Positions 15,852 through 24,656 of a stretch of 41,032 nucleotides of DNA are shown one piece after another. Origin of the DNA: JAVBNH01 sp031551635 (lineage in GTDB: Bacteria; Bacillota; Clostridia; Oscillospirales; Acutalibacteraceae). The notes beneath the pieces were generated by a model that saw nothing but the letters and a program-made list of their open reading frames with translations, ran no database searches and had not been told where the DNA came from. The DNA lies in NCBI GenBank assembly GCA_031551635.1, contig JAVBNH010000016.1, forward strand, positions 1 to 41,032. The letters run 5' to 3'. The position numbers and the translations under genes were made by a program. The stretch's first letter is position 1. The number at the start of each line of letters is the position of its first letter.

Positions 15852-16442
15852 TTAAATTAATCCCATTCCCTCAACTATCCCCCCAAAACCGAGAAATGAC
15901 ATCGAAACAAGGGACGCAGCAATAAGCGTTATCGGCAGACCCTCAAGCGCCTTCGGTACATTGCAGGACTCCATTCTGCGGCGGACACCCGCGAACATAA
16001 CCATCGCGAGCATGAAGCCGACGCCCGCGCCTAAGGAACGTGTCATTGCCTGAGCAAAATTGTAGCCGTTGTCAATATTAAGGATAACAACGCCGAGCAC
16101 CGCGCAGTTCGTCGTGATGAGCGGCAGATATATCCCCAGAGCGTTATAGAGCGACTTCATATATTTTTTCAACACTATTTCAACCAGCTGCACCAGAGCG
16201 GCGATAACGAGGATAAACACTATAGTCTGAAGGTAGGCGAGGTCGCGTTTCACGAGCAGGGTGTTTATTGGGTATGTCGCGGCTGTCGCGAGCAGCATGA
16301 CAAATATAACTGCAGCGCTCATTCCGACTGCCGTGTCGAGCTTTTTCGAAACGCCGAGGAAGGGACAGATGCCGAGAAATTTCATCAGAACAAAGTTTTC
16401 CGTCAGAATACCCATAACAAGAATGGCTAAAAAATATTTCAT
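15852..16442 (-). CDS. rnfA: Rnf complex membrane subunit A
   Basis: RnfA is one of the two homologous membrane subunits that carry electrons and ions in the Rnf ferredoxin:NAD+ oxidoreductase. The 196-residue product is almost wholly hydrophobic with six predicted helices. It has the family opening TENFVLMKFLGICPFLGVSK, whose cysteine is a ligand of the intramembrane iron centre in known structures. The inner repeat LITTNCAVLGV provides the second cysteine. Its ATG overlaps the rnfE stop by four bases, a sign of translational coupling. Its stop is followed by the 330-base gap before rnfB. Confidence 0.95.
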   Translation of the reverse strand: MKYFLAILVMGILTENFVLMKFLGICPFLGVSKKLDTAVGMSAAVIFVMLLATAATYPINTLLVKRDLAYLQTIVFILVIAALVQLVEIVLKKYMKSLYNALGIYLPLITTNCAVLGVVILNIDNGYNFAQAMTRSLGAGVGFMLAMVMFAGVRRRMESCNVPKALEGLPITLIAASLVSMSFLGFGGIVEGMGLI

Positions 16443-17212
16443 TTCTCCTCGCTCCCCTCTTCACAAGGCTTGATTTTTGCCTGAGTGCAGCCCTTTGCCA
16501 TCGGACAGTTTTCGCAGCCGTGGAGTACAGCTATCGGGAGCTGCTTTTCAGCGGCAAGCTTATTCGCAAGAGCGATTAATATTCCGAAAACAAAGAATCC
16601 TCCAGCTGGTAAAATGAAAAAGCTCATGGGTGATAAGTTCAGGGACTGAGGTATTTTATCAATAAAATTAAAGCCGTCAAAGCCACCTAAAGTGCCTTCA
16701 CCGAAGAGCTTTAGCAGGCTTTGCGCGCCGCTGAAGGCTGTGCCGTTGCCGAGCACTTCACGAATCGTTCCCATGACCAAAAGCGTCGCGGTGAAGCCTA
16801 CACCCATCCCGAGACCGTCAACCGCCGAGGCAAGCACGCTGTTCGAGTTCGCGAACGCCTCAGCTCTGCCGAGAATGATGCAGTTGACGACTATCAGCGG
16901 CAGATAAACACCCAGTGCCGCGTCGAGCGCGGGAACAAAAGCCTTGACGAGCATCTGGACGATAGTGACAAAGGAGGCGATTATAACGACATAGGCGGGA
17001 ATTCTGACCTTTGAGGGTATGACCTTTCTCAGCGCGGAGATTACGATGTTCGAGCCGAGCAGGACTATTGTCGCGGCTATGCCCATGCCGATACCGTTCA
17101 CCATCGAGGTGCTCACAGCAAGGGTCGGGCAGGTGCCGAGTACAAGCCGCAAAACAGGGTTTTCAATAATAATGCCCTTGGTAAACTGTTTTGATAAGGA
17201 GCCCTTACTCAT
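16439..17212 (-). CDS. rnfE: Rnf complex membrane subunit E
   Basis: RnfE is the paralogue of RnfA and pairs with it in the membrane. The 257-residue product has the opening KGIIIENPVLRLVLGTCPTL and the second repeat LIVVNCIILGRAEAFA, which are the two half-motifs with iron-ligand cysteines. About six helices follow. The C-terminus adds a soluble tail with HGCENCPMAKGCTQ and a further cysteine, longer than in enterobacterial RsxE, and might bind a metal or cluster. It starts three bases after rnfG and its end overlaps rnfA. Confidence 0.95.
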   Translation of the reverse strand: MSKGSLSKQFTKGIIIENPVLRLVLGTCPTLAVSTSMVNGIGMGIAATIVLLGSNIVISALRKVIPSKVRIPAYVVIIASFVTIVQMLVKAFVPALDAALGVYLPLIVVNCIILGRAEAFANSNSVLASAVDGLGMGVGFTATLLVMGTIREVLGNGTAFSGAQSLLKLFGEGTLGGFDGFNFIDKIPQSLNLSPMSFFILPAGGFFVFGILIALANKLAAEKQLPIAVLHGCENCPMAKGCTQAKIKPCEEGSEEK

Positions 17213-17215
17213 TAT

Positions 17216-17770
17216 TTACTTCAACCCCCTTATTAAAGAATGCAGCGACAGCGCCTTGTTGACCGCGTTTGTGACGGCGTTTGAAGAAATTGTCGCACCG
17301 CTTATAGCGTCAATCGAATTATTTTCGGAGTTGACTTTTATATCCTTTGTCTTTCCCGCAAAACGGGATAAAAAGCTTTTTTCATTGACCTTCATGCCGA
17401 GACCGGGTGTCTCAGAAAGAGATACAACACTCACCGCGATTACCGTTGCGTCAGGCGACACGGCTGTCATTACAGTTACATCGCCGCCATAACCCTTAGC
17501 GGTTGTTACAAAGATGTCGCTGATTTCTTCCTTATCGGAAGAATAAGCGGTTACATAATTATGATTTGTTTCATTTTGGGAAAATATTTTGTCCTCAAAA
17601 GAAACAGCATCGGGAATCAGCTTCTTATAACCTTCAATTATCGTTTTATTTTCATTATCGATAATAACATTTTTTGTCATATCATTGGTTGCCGCGAGAA
17701 GTCCTGCCGCGACAGCGCAGATGAGGAAAAGCGAGATAACCGGAATGAAAATCTCTTTAAAGGATTTCAT
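17216..17770 (-). CDS. rnfG: Rnf complex FMN-binding subunit G
   Basis: RnfG carries a covalently attached FMN on the outer face of the membrane. The 184-residue product has one N-terminal anchor helix (about 8-28), an extracytoplasmic FMN-binding domain with GYGGDVTVMTAVSPD and ETPGLGMKV, and the flavinylation motif SGAT at 157-160 (Thr160). The FMN would be attached by the ApbE encoded at 30413-31465. Its ATG overlaps the rnfD stop by four bases. Confidence 0.95.
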   Translation of the reverse strand: MKSFKEIFIPVISLFLICAVAAGLLAATNDMTKNVIIDNENKTIIEGYKKLIPDAVSFEDKIFSQNETNHNYVTAYSSDKEEISDIFVTTAKGYGGDVTVMTAVSPDATVIAVSVVSLSETPGLGMKVNEKSFLSRFAGKTKDIKVNSENNSIDAISGATISSNAVTNAVNKALSLHSLIRGLK

Positions 17771-18798
17771 TTCACAACCTCCTTGTTCGCCGACTCAGCT
17801 TTTTTGATGGCTTCCTCTTCCTTCACTCCGAAGGGCTTCGGCAGACAGAGCCGCTCAATATGCGGAACAAGTATATTCATCAGCAGAATCGCATAGGAAA
17901 TGCCCTCGTTCATGCTTCCGTAGAGCCTGATAACCGCGGTTATAACTCCGCAGCCGACTCCGAAAATAACCTTTCCTAGCCGCCCGACAGGGCTTGTCGC
18001 ATAATCGGTTGCCATAAATATCGCGCCCAGCAGCAAACCGCCTGAAAGAACCTGATACACCATAAAATTCAAATTCCCGCCGCCCGCGATAAGCATAATC
18101 AGCGCAAGACTCCCTATAAAGCTCAGCGGAATAATCAGACTTATGACCCTGCGAGTCAGCAGCCAGATAAAGCCGATAATCAGCGCGAAGGCACAAACCT
18201 CACCTATTGTACCGCCTCTGTCGCCCAGGAACATGCTCTTGATTGAGGGTATAAGACCGCTCGAAAGGGTGCTGTCAAAGCTGTCAATCCCCGTTTTTGC
18301 GAGCACTCCGAGGGGTGTCGCGCTAGAAACAGCGTCAATGCCCTTACCGATATTGGAGGGTGAGACAAAATTCGACATAGCCATAGGAAAAGAAACAAGC
18401 AGCACAATACGCCCTGCTATAGCAGGATTCACGAAATTCTGCCCAAGCCCGCCGAAAAATTGCTTGACAATAATTATGGCGAAAAGCGAACCGACAACGA
18501 CAATCCAAAGGGGGATATTATAAGGCATATTAAGCGCGAGCAAAATACCGGTGACAATCGCGCTCAAATCGCCGATGCTGTTGGGCTTCTTTAATATTTT
18601 ATTCCAGATATGCTCAAAAAGAATGCAGGAAATAACACTCACCGCGATAACCGCCGCGGCTCTTCCGCCGAAAATCCATACACCTGCGATACTCGCCGGC
18701 AGCAGTGCGATGATAACGTCAAGCATGATGCCCGTGACTGTATCAGAGGAACGGACATGCGGAGAGGTGCTGACGGTAAATCTTTGTTTATCAGCCAT
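17767..18798 (-). CDS. rnfD: Rnf complex membrane subunit D
   Basis: RnfD is the large membrane subunit with a covalently bound FMN. The 343-residue product begins with the typical SPHVRSSDTVTGIMLDVIIA, has about nine membrane helices and a loop with SSATPLG, where Thr161 is the expected FMN attachment residue. GLGQNFVNPAIAGR is another family block. It overlaps the end of rnfC by eight bases and the start of rnfG by four. Confidence 0.95.
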   Translation of the reverse strand: MADKQRFTVSTSPHVRSSDTVTGIMLDVIIALLPASIAGVWIFGGRAAAVIAVSVISCILFEHIWNKILKKPNSIGDLSAIVTGILLALNMPYNIPLWIVVVGSLFAIIIVKQFFGGLGQNFVNPAIAGRIVLLVSFPMAMSNFVSPSNIGKGIDAVSSATPLGVLAKTGIDSFDSTLSSGLIPSIKSMFLGDRGGTIGEVCAFALIIGFIWLLTRRVISLIIPLSFIGSLALIMLIAGGGNLNFMVYQVLSGGLLLGAIFMATDYATSPVGRLGKVIFGVGCGVITAVIRLYGSMNEGISYAILLMNILVPHIERLCLPKPFGVKEEEAIKKAESANKEVVK

Positions 18799-20146
18799 TG
18801 CCTGTCTGTGCCTCCCTTACGATTTCTTTCCCCAGTCTCATGTACTGAACCAGCGGTTTGCCCGCCGGGCAGGCGTAGGAGCAGCTTCCGCACTCCATGC
18901 ACACATTGATGCCCAGCGACTGCAGCCCCTTGACATCCTTTGAAACTGTGCACTGCTCGATAAGAGTGGGCGCGAGGCTCATGGGGCAGACGGCGGCGCA
19001 CCTGCCGCAGCGAATGCACTGAGTTTCCTTCTTTATCTTCATGCCTTCCTTAGAAAAAGCAAGTATAGCATTATCCTTTTTTAACACCGGCACGCTTGTT
19101 TCAACAAGAGCCGTTCCCATCATAGGACCTCCGGCAATCAGCTTATAAGGCTCACCCTTGAAGCCGCCGCAAAAATCAATGACCTCCTGAACGCTGATAC
19201 CTATGGGTACGCGGACATTTTTCGGATTCATGATAGCCGTTCCGTCAACGGTCATGGTGCGGCTGACAAGTGGCTTGCCGGTTTTGAGATACCGCGAGAT
19301 AAACCCGCAGCTCGCGACATTCATGACAACTGTCTGCACATCAAGCGGCAGCTTTCCCGGCGGAATCCGCCTGCCTGTCGCGGACTCGACAATGACCTTT
19401 TCCGCGCCTTGAGGGTACTTGGACTTGAGTGACATAACGTTAAAAGCGCCATACTTCGACTTGTCCGCGTCAATTGCCTTCTTGAAAGCTTCAATGGCAA
19501 GCGGTTTATTATCCTCAATAGCGAAAACAACCTTGCGGAATTCAAGCATATCAACGAGCAGCTGAATTCCCTCCATGATGTCCTGAGTATTTTCAATGCA
19601 TTCGCGGTAGTCTACAGTAATATAAGGCTCGCATTCGGCGGCGTTTATAACGAGGGTGTCAACAAACCTGTCTTTCGGATAATTCAGCTTAATATGCGCC
19701 GGAAAACCAGCGCCTCCTAGACCGACGAGACCCGAAGCTCTGACTGCAGCTATCAAATCCTCACGACTTTTAACTGACGGCGGCTCGATTCCTTCGTAAT
19801 CCTCAAGGCGACCGTCAGACTCTATAGTGACGGCGAAGGTCATATGACCGTTCGCGAGCTTAACATTATTAATCGCGCGAACCTTGCCCGAAACAGAGGC
19901 GTGAATCGGCGCGGTCAAGGGCTTGTCAGAATCGCCGATAAGCTGCCCGACCTTGACTATGTCGCCGACCTTGACTGTCGGCGTGCAGCGCGAGCCGATA
20001 TGCTGCTGCATTGGAAGCACTACTGTCGAAGGCTCCGGAATACGCTCAGCTTTCATATCGGCAGTGTTTTTATTGTGCGCGACGGCGACACCGCCCCTGA
20101 CGCGCGAAATGGCGGACATAATTCCGTCCTTATTAATCCTGCTCAC
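18791..20146 (-). CDS. rnfC: Rnf complex subunit C, NADH-binding
   Basis: RnfC is the peripheral subunit where NAD+ is reduced. The 451-residue product has a barrel-sandwich-like N-terminal part (IHASVSGKVRAI), a flavin/nucleotide-binding region with GLVGLGGAGFPAHIKL and NAAECEPYITVD, and two C-terminal 4Fe-4S motifs, CIRCGRCAAVCP and CMECGSCSYACP. It starts at a GTG five bases after TTTGGAGGA. A perfect inverted repeat sits just before this ribosome site. It is the first gene of rnfCDGEAB and follows uxaA by 57 bases with no terminator, so it may be read from the uxa promoter. Confidence 0.95.
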   Translation of the reverse strand: MSRINKDGIMSAISRVRGGVAVAHNKNTADMKAERIPEPSTVVLPMQQHIGSRCTPTVKVGDIVKVGQLIGDSDKPLTAPIHASVSGKVRAINNVKLANGHMTFAVTIESDGRLEDYEGIEPPSVKSREDLIAAVRASGLVGLGGAGFPAHIKLNYPKDRFVDTLVINAAECEPYITVDYRECIENTQDIMEGIQLLVDMLEFRKVVFAIEDNKPLAIEAFKKAIDADKSKYGAFNVMSLKSKYPQGAEKVIVESATGRRIPPGKLPLDVQTVVMNVASCGFISRYLKTGKPLVSRTMTVDGTAIMNPKNVRVPIGISVQEVIDFCGGFKGEPYKLIAGGPMMGTALVETSVPVLKKDNAILAFSKEGMKIKKETQCIRCGRCAAVCPMSLAPTLIEQCTVSKDVKGLQSLGINVCMECGSCSYACPAGKPLVQYMRLGKEIVREAQTGNG

Positions 20147-20163
20147 TTCAATCCTCCAAAGGA

Positions 20164-20188
20164 GTAAACGATATTTTTAATCGTTTAC
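20164..20188. promoter_or_regulatory. Inverted repeat before rnfC: candidate operator or leader hairpin
   Basis: GTAAACGAT (20164-20172) and ATCGTTTAC (20180-20188) are perfect 9-base arms around ATTTTTA. The TGTAAACG half resembles sites used by LacI/CcpA-type regulators. No U-tract follows on the minus strand, so it does not look like a terminator. Confidence 0.45.
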
Positions 20189-20203
20189 AGAAATATAATA
20201 AAT

Positions 20204-21679
20204 TTACAAGGTGACCCCGTCTTTAAAAACAGCGATTTCCCTGTAACCGTTTTTTTCGTTTTTCGTCTGTTTTCCGCTTGCAAGCTCAATTATGTAATCG
20301 AGAAGCTGAGCGCAAAGCTCATTCATATCACTACCCTCAAGCAATGAGCCTGCGTTGAAGTCAATCCATTCCGGCTTTTTTTCGCACAGCGCGGAATTTG
20401 TCGAGATTTTAACAGTCGGAACAACCGACCCCAGCGGCGTTCCGCGTCCTGTAGTAAAGAGTATCAAATGAGCGCCGCTTGAAGCAAGAGCCGTGCAGGA
20501 GACGATGTCGTTTCCCGGACCGCTGAGAAGGCAAAGACCGCTCTCCATAAGGCTTTCGCCGTAATTCACCACACCCGCGACAGCCGCATTGCCGCCTTTT
20601 TGAATACACCCGAGTGACTTCTCCTCAAGCGTTGTTATTCCGCCCTTTTTGTTGCCGGGCGAGGGATTTTCATAAATTACCTGACCGTATCTTTTATAAT
20701 ATTGTTTAAACGAATTAATCATGCCGACTACGGAGTTAAAGGTATCGGTGTCCTTTGCCCTATCCATTAAAATCGTTTCCGCGCCGAACATTTCCGGAAC
20801 CTCGGTGAGGATTATATTTCCTCCCATAGCGGTAAATTTATCGGCAAAAGCACCGCATAGAGGATTTGCCGTGATGCCCGAAAAAGCGTCTGACGCGCCG
20901 CATTTAAGACCTATAGTTAGCTCCGAAAGCGGCAAAGTCTCCCGTTTTTCGCTTTTCGCAATTTCAGCAAGCTCTGAGAGCAGCTTCATGCCCTCCTCGA
21001 GCTCATCGGAAACCTCCTGAGTAACAAGAGTTTTAATTCTTGTTTTATCATAATCACCCATAAATGGCAGAAAAACATCAAGATTGTTGTTCTCGCAGCC
21101 AAGGCTCACGATAAGTACGCCGGAGGTATTCGGGTGACGGCACAGACCGGCAAGTATCTTCGCGGTATATTCTCCGTCCTCCCCGAGCTGAGAGCAGCCG
21201 TAGGGGTGAGTGAAGGCAAAAAATCCGTCACAGCTGTCCCCGAAAAGCTCCGTGGCTTTTTTCGCGAGAATTTCCGCAGTCTTATTGACGCAACCGACGC
21301 TGGGAATTATCCATATTTCGTTTCTGATTCCAACACCGTTTTTTCGCCTGTAACCCTCAAAAAACCTGTCTGACACAGTGCTGTTTTCTTCGATGAAATT
21401 TTTCTTGGGATTATATGAGTAATCGATTATGTCGGACAAGCCTGTTTTAAGGTTATGCGTGTGAACCCACGAGCCGCTTTTTATATCGGCGGCGGCAAAG
21501 CCAATGGGATAGCCGTATTTGATAAGCTTTTCGCCTTTTTTTATGTCAAAAAGGGCTATCTTATGCCCAAAACTAATATTCTCAAGTGCTGTGACGCCGT
21601 TCTCCGTACTGCCTTCTGGGACATCGTGAAGAGCCACGGCAACATTATCGTTTTCATTAATTTTAATAAAAAGCTTCAT
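20204..21679 (-). CDS. uxaA: Altronate dehydratase
   Basis: UxaA dehydrates D-altronate to 2-keto-3-deoxy-D-gluconate in galacturonate breakdown. The product has 491 residues, the normal length. An N-terminal SAF-like domain (KINENDNVAVALHDVPEG ...) is joined to the large altronate/galactarate dehydratase domain with GVGIRNEIWIIPSVGCVNKT, FAFTHPYGCSQLGED and GLKCGASDAFSGITANPLCG. I choose the ATG at 21679, one base after the uxaB stop, rather than an in-frame ATG at 21709 inside uxaB. The ribosome site (CGGAAAAA) is weak, as expected for coupled translation. Confidence 0.92.
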   Translation of the reverse strand: MKLFIKINENDNVAVALHDVPEGSTENGVTALENISFGHKIALFDIKKGEKLIKYGYPIGFAAADIKSGSWVHTHNLKTGLSDIIDYSYNPKKNFIEENSTVSDRFFEGYRRKNGVGIRNEIWIIPSVGCVNKTAEILAKKATELFGDSCDGFFAFTHPYGCSQLGEDGEYTAKILAGLCRHPNTSGVLIVSLGCENNNLDVFLPFMGDYDKTRIKTLVTQEVSDELEEGMKLLSELAEIAKSEKRETLPLSELTIGLKCGASDAFSGITANPLCGAFADKFTAMGGNIILTEVPEMFGAETILMDRAKDTDTFNSVVGMINSFKQYYKRYGQVIYENPSPGNKKGGITTLEEKSLGCIQKGGNAAVAGVVNYGESLMESGLCLLSGPGNDIVSCTALASSGAHLILFTTGRGTPLGSVVPTVKISTNSALCEKKPEWIDFNAGSLLEGSDMNELCAQLLDYIIELASGKQTKNEKNGYREIAVFKDGVTL

Positions 21680-21680
21680 T

Positions 21681-23108
21681 TTATTTTTCCGTTTCGGCAA
21701 TATTTGCAAGCTTCTTCAAGGTTCCATCCGCGCCTATAAAGCTCTTGACTTTTTGCTCAAGCCCCGGGATACCGCAGAGCTTCATACCCCATAATTTTTC
21801 ATTACAAAGAATTTCTTCAACCGTATTTTCACCCTGCCACGCCTTGTAAAAAGCCTCGAGATTCTCCCTGTCGTCCTTGATTTCATAGCTTTCTCCGCCG
21901 CGACTGCCTAAATAACGCCCGTCCAGCCATTCACCGCGATAAAAAACAATCAGCGCGGCGAGAGCATAAGTCAGCGCAAAGGGCAATGTACCGAACTTTT
22001 CGCGGTAATCAAGCAGCGAGCAAAGGCAGCGTGCTTTAAATTTTGAGACACTGTTGAGTGAAATGTCAAGCAGCCTGTGCTTGATAAAGGGGTTCGAAAA
22101 ACGCTCAAGCACCGCGTTCGCGAACTGAAGAAGCTCCTCGTGCGGTAAATCTATGAGAGGAATAATCTCAGAGAACATCGCGTTTTTTATATGGTTTTTG
22201 TAAGAATTATCATTCATCATCTCGAGAACTGTATTGTGCCCCTCGAGAAAAGCGGCAAGAACGCTTAAGGTGTGAGCGCCGTTAAGAATCCTGACCTTAC
22301 GGGTCTTATAGGGCGTTATATTTTCACTGAATATTATATCCAGCCCCAGCTTGTCAAGGCTGAGCTTTTCCGCCCATTTCCGTGGGCATTCAATAGCCCA
22401 GAAGAGGAAGGGCTCACTTGTAACAAGCAATTTGTCCCTGTAGCCGAGCTGCGAGAATATCTCCTCGCAGTCGTCTCGCGGAAAGCCTGTTACAATCCTG
22501 TCAACTAGTGTATTAGCGAAGCAGCAGGAAGCGTCAAGCCACTCTATAAAATCCTCACCCAGTGACCAGAGAGAGGCATAACGCAGTATGCATTCGCGCA
22601 GTCTTGTGCCGTTTTCCTCGATAAGCTCGACAGGCATGAAGAAAATACCCTTGTTCCTGTCGCCGCGGAAAAACTCAAAGCGTTTATGTAAAAAAACGGT
22701 CATTTTCGCCGGAAAAGTCGAGGGAGGAGCGTCACTGAAGCTGTCGTTTTCGCTGAAAACTATTCCCGCTTCAGTTGTATTAGATATAACAATCTCTAGA
22801 TCTTCACTACGGGCGAAATCAAGGAATTCCGCGTATTCGGTGTAAATATTTATACACTTTTTCACACAGTTAATTTTTTCGGCATTCTCGACAAGCCGGC
22901 CGTTCTCAAGCCCCCGCATCAATAGGGTATACTTTCCTGAGGCGGCATTGATTCTGTCGGCGTTACCGGAGGGAATAGCCTGAGCGATAACAACATCAGT
23001 GCTCATCACACCCTCGCGGTTGGCGATTTCGATTATATAGTCGGCAAAGGCGCGAAGAAAATTCCCCTCGCCTATTTGCAAAACCTTAACGGGTTTCTGC
23101 GCTTCCAT
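21681..23108 (-). CDS. uxaB: Tagaturonate reductase (altronate oxidoreductase)
   Basis: UxaB reduces D-tagaturonate to D-altronate with NADH, the step between UxaC and UxaA. The 475-residue product belongs to the mannitol dehydrogenase family, with the Rossmann motif VLQIGEGNFLRAF at about 9-21 and the C-terminal domain holding KTRKVRILNGAHTLSVLAAF. UxaB rather than fructuronate reductase is supported by the adjacent uxaA and by the GEGNFLRAF opening. AAAGGA lies eight bases before the ATG. It leads the uxaBA transcript from the promoter at 23148-23176. Confidence 0.9.
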   Translation of the reverse strand: MEAQKPVKVLQIGEGNFLRAFADYIIEIANREGVMSTDVVIAQAIPSGNADRINAASGKYTLLMRGLENGRLVENAEKINCVKKCINIYTEYAEFLDFARSEDLEIVISNTTEAGIVFSENDSFSDAPPSTFPAKMTVFLHKRFEFFRGDRNKGIFFMPVELIEENGTRLRECILRYASLWSLGEDFIEWLDASCCFANTLVDRIVTGFPRDDCEEIFSQLGYRDKLLVTSEPFLFWAIECPRKWAEKLSLDKLGLDIIFSENITPYKTRKVRILNGAHTLSVLAAFLEGHNTVLEMMNDNSYKNHIKNAMFSEIIPLIDLPHEELLQFANAVLERFSNPFIKHRLLDISLNSVSKFKARCLCSLLDYREKFGTLPFALTYALAALIVFYRGEWLDGRYLGSRGGESYEIKDDRENLEAFYKAWQGENTVEEILCNEKLWGMKLCGIPGLEQKVKSFIGADGTLKKLANIAETEK

Positions 23109-23138
23109 TGTCTCATTCCTTTAAATAAATCCTTATTT

Positions 23139-23157
23139 ATGATATAAATTATATCAT
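23139..23157. promoter_or_regulatory. 19-base perfect palindrome on the uxaB -10 box: candidate operator
   Basis: ATGATATAA, one central base, TTATATCAT: nine perfect pairs that cover the -10 box of the uxaB promoter. This is a classic repressor position. A GntR- or LacI-type hexuronate regulator would be the natural partner, but none is encoded in the window. Confidence 0.5.
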
Positions 23158-23176
23158 TATAAAGCAATATTTTCAA
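23148..23176 (-). promoter_or_regulatory. Promoter of uxaBA (and perhaps rnf)
   Basis: On the minus strand TTGAAA (23171-23176), 17 bases, TATAAT (23148-23153) with TGA before it. The start would be near 23141, 33 bases before the uxaB ATG. Confidence 0.6.
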
Positions 23177-23219
23177 CAGTTATTTTTTGCTTTTCAACAT
23201 ATTGCAAAGTATTTATATT

Positions 23220-24656
23220 TTATTCTTTTTCGAATTTTAAAACAGGGTGCCGTGCCGCCTGCACCTCGTCGGGTCTTGATATAGACATAGTAACCGGCGC
23301 GGCGTGAAGCGTCTCAGGCTCATTCTCAAGCTTTGAATACAGCTCAAACAGCACTGAAATACACCTGTCCAGCATCTCGCGTGACTCGGTTTCAGTCGGC
23401 TCAAACATCAGCGCCTCATGAACAATCAAAGGGAAATACATTGTTGGCGGGTGAATGCCGTTATCAATAAGCCCCTTCGCGAAATCCGCCGCGCTTATAC
23501 CGTATTTCGCCTTAATATCCTCAAGCGAAAGCACAAATTCATGCATACACGGACCTTTAAAGGGAGCTTTGAAGATTTTATTAAGCCGCTCGAGCATATA
23601 ATTCGCGTTGAGAACCGCCGCCATACTAGCCTCGCGAAGCCCCGCAGCTCCGAGAATCTCGATATAGCATAGCGCGCGAACCATCACGAGAAAATTACCG
23701 TAAAAAGCGCTGACCTTGCCGATTGAATTTTCACCGCGGACAAAAGCATAATTATCGCCTTGTTTTTTAACTGACGGATCAGGCAAAAAGCCCGCCAGCT
23801 TTTCCTTGCAGCCGACAGGACCGCTGCCGGGACCGCCGCCGCCGTGAGGGGTCGAAAAGGTCTTGTGGAGATTCAGATGAACCACGTCAAAGCCCATGTC
23901 ACCCGGACGCGCTATGCCCATGACCGCGTTCATGTTCGCACCGTCATAATAAAGCAGTCCGCCCGCGCCGTGAACAATTTCGGCTATTTCGAGAATATTT
24001 TTATCGAACATTCCGACAGTGTTCGGATTGGTCAGCATCAACGCGGCGGTGTCGTCGCCAACAGCCTTCCTGAGCGCATCCAAATCAACAAAACCATCTG
24101 CGGTCGAAGGAATATTGACACACTCAAAGCCGTTCATGGACGCGCTCGCGGGGTTTGTGCCATGAGCAGAGTCGGGAATTATCAGCTTTGTTCTTTTTTC
24201 TTCTCCCAGTGAATTAAGATACGCCTTTATCACCGCGAGCCCGGTAAATTCGCCGTGCGCGCCCGCGCAAGGCTGGAGCGAAACAGCGTCCATTCCTGTA
24301 ATCTCGCACAGATAACCGCTAAGCCGGTGCATCAGCTCAAGACAACCGCTTATTTCATCCTCACTTTGCAGCGGATGAATGCCCGTGAAACCGCGTAGAC
24401 TGGCCGCGTCCTCGTTCACCTTGGGATTGTATTTCATCGTGCAGGAACCAAGGGGATAAAAAAGATTGTCAACCCCTCTCGCGTCGCGCGAGAGATTGGT
24501 ATAATGCCTGACAAGGTCAACCTCGGCGACCTCGGGCAGCTCAGCTTTCTGTGAACGCGCAAAGCATTGGGGAATATCGTATGAAGGTACATTGACCTGG
24601 TGTAAAACCGTGCAACGTCTTCCCGCGGAGGATTTTTCAAAAATAAGCTCACTCAT
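23220..24656 (-). CDS. gcvPB: Glycine dehydrogenase (decarboxylating) subunit 2
   Basis: GcvPB, with GcvPA, forms the PLP-dependent P protein that decarboxylates glycine and loads the aminomethyl group on lipoyl-GcvH. The 478-residue product has the PLP lysine in HLNLHKTFSTPHGGGGPG (Lys265), and the family blocks FYPLGSCTMKYNPKVNE and SLQPCAGAHGEFTGL. The ATG follows a near-perfect AAAGGAGGT and overlaps the gcvPA stop by eight bases. It is the last gene of gcvT-H-PA-PB; the uxa promoter follows its stop. Confidence 0.96.
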   Translation of the reverse strand: MSELIFEKSSAGRRCTVLHQVNVPSYDIPQCFARSQKAELPEVAEVDLVRHYTNLSRDARGVDNLFYPLGSCTMKYNPKVNEDAASLRGFTGIHPLQSEDEISGCLELMHRLSGYLCEITGMDAVSLQPCAGAHGEFTGLAVIKAYLNSLGEEKRTKLIIPDSAHGTNPASASMNGFECVNIPSTADGFVDLDALRKAVGDDTAALMLTNPNTVGMFDKNILEIAEIVHGAGGLLYYDGANMNAVMGIARPGDMGFDVVHLNLHKTFSTPHGGGGPGSGPVGCKEKLAGFLPDPSVKKQGDNYAFVRGENSIGKVSAFYGNFLVMVRALCYIEILGAAGLREASMAAVLNANYMLERLNKIFKAPFKGPCMHEFVLSLEDIKAKYGISAADFAKGLIDNGIHPPTMYFPLIVHEALMFEPTETESREMLDRCISVLFELYSKLENEPETLHAAPVTMSISRPDEVQAARHPVLKFEKE

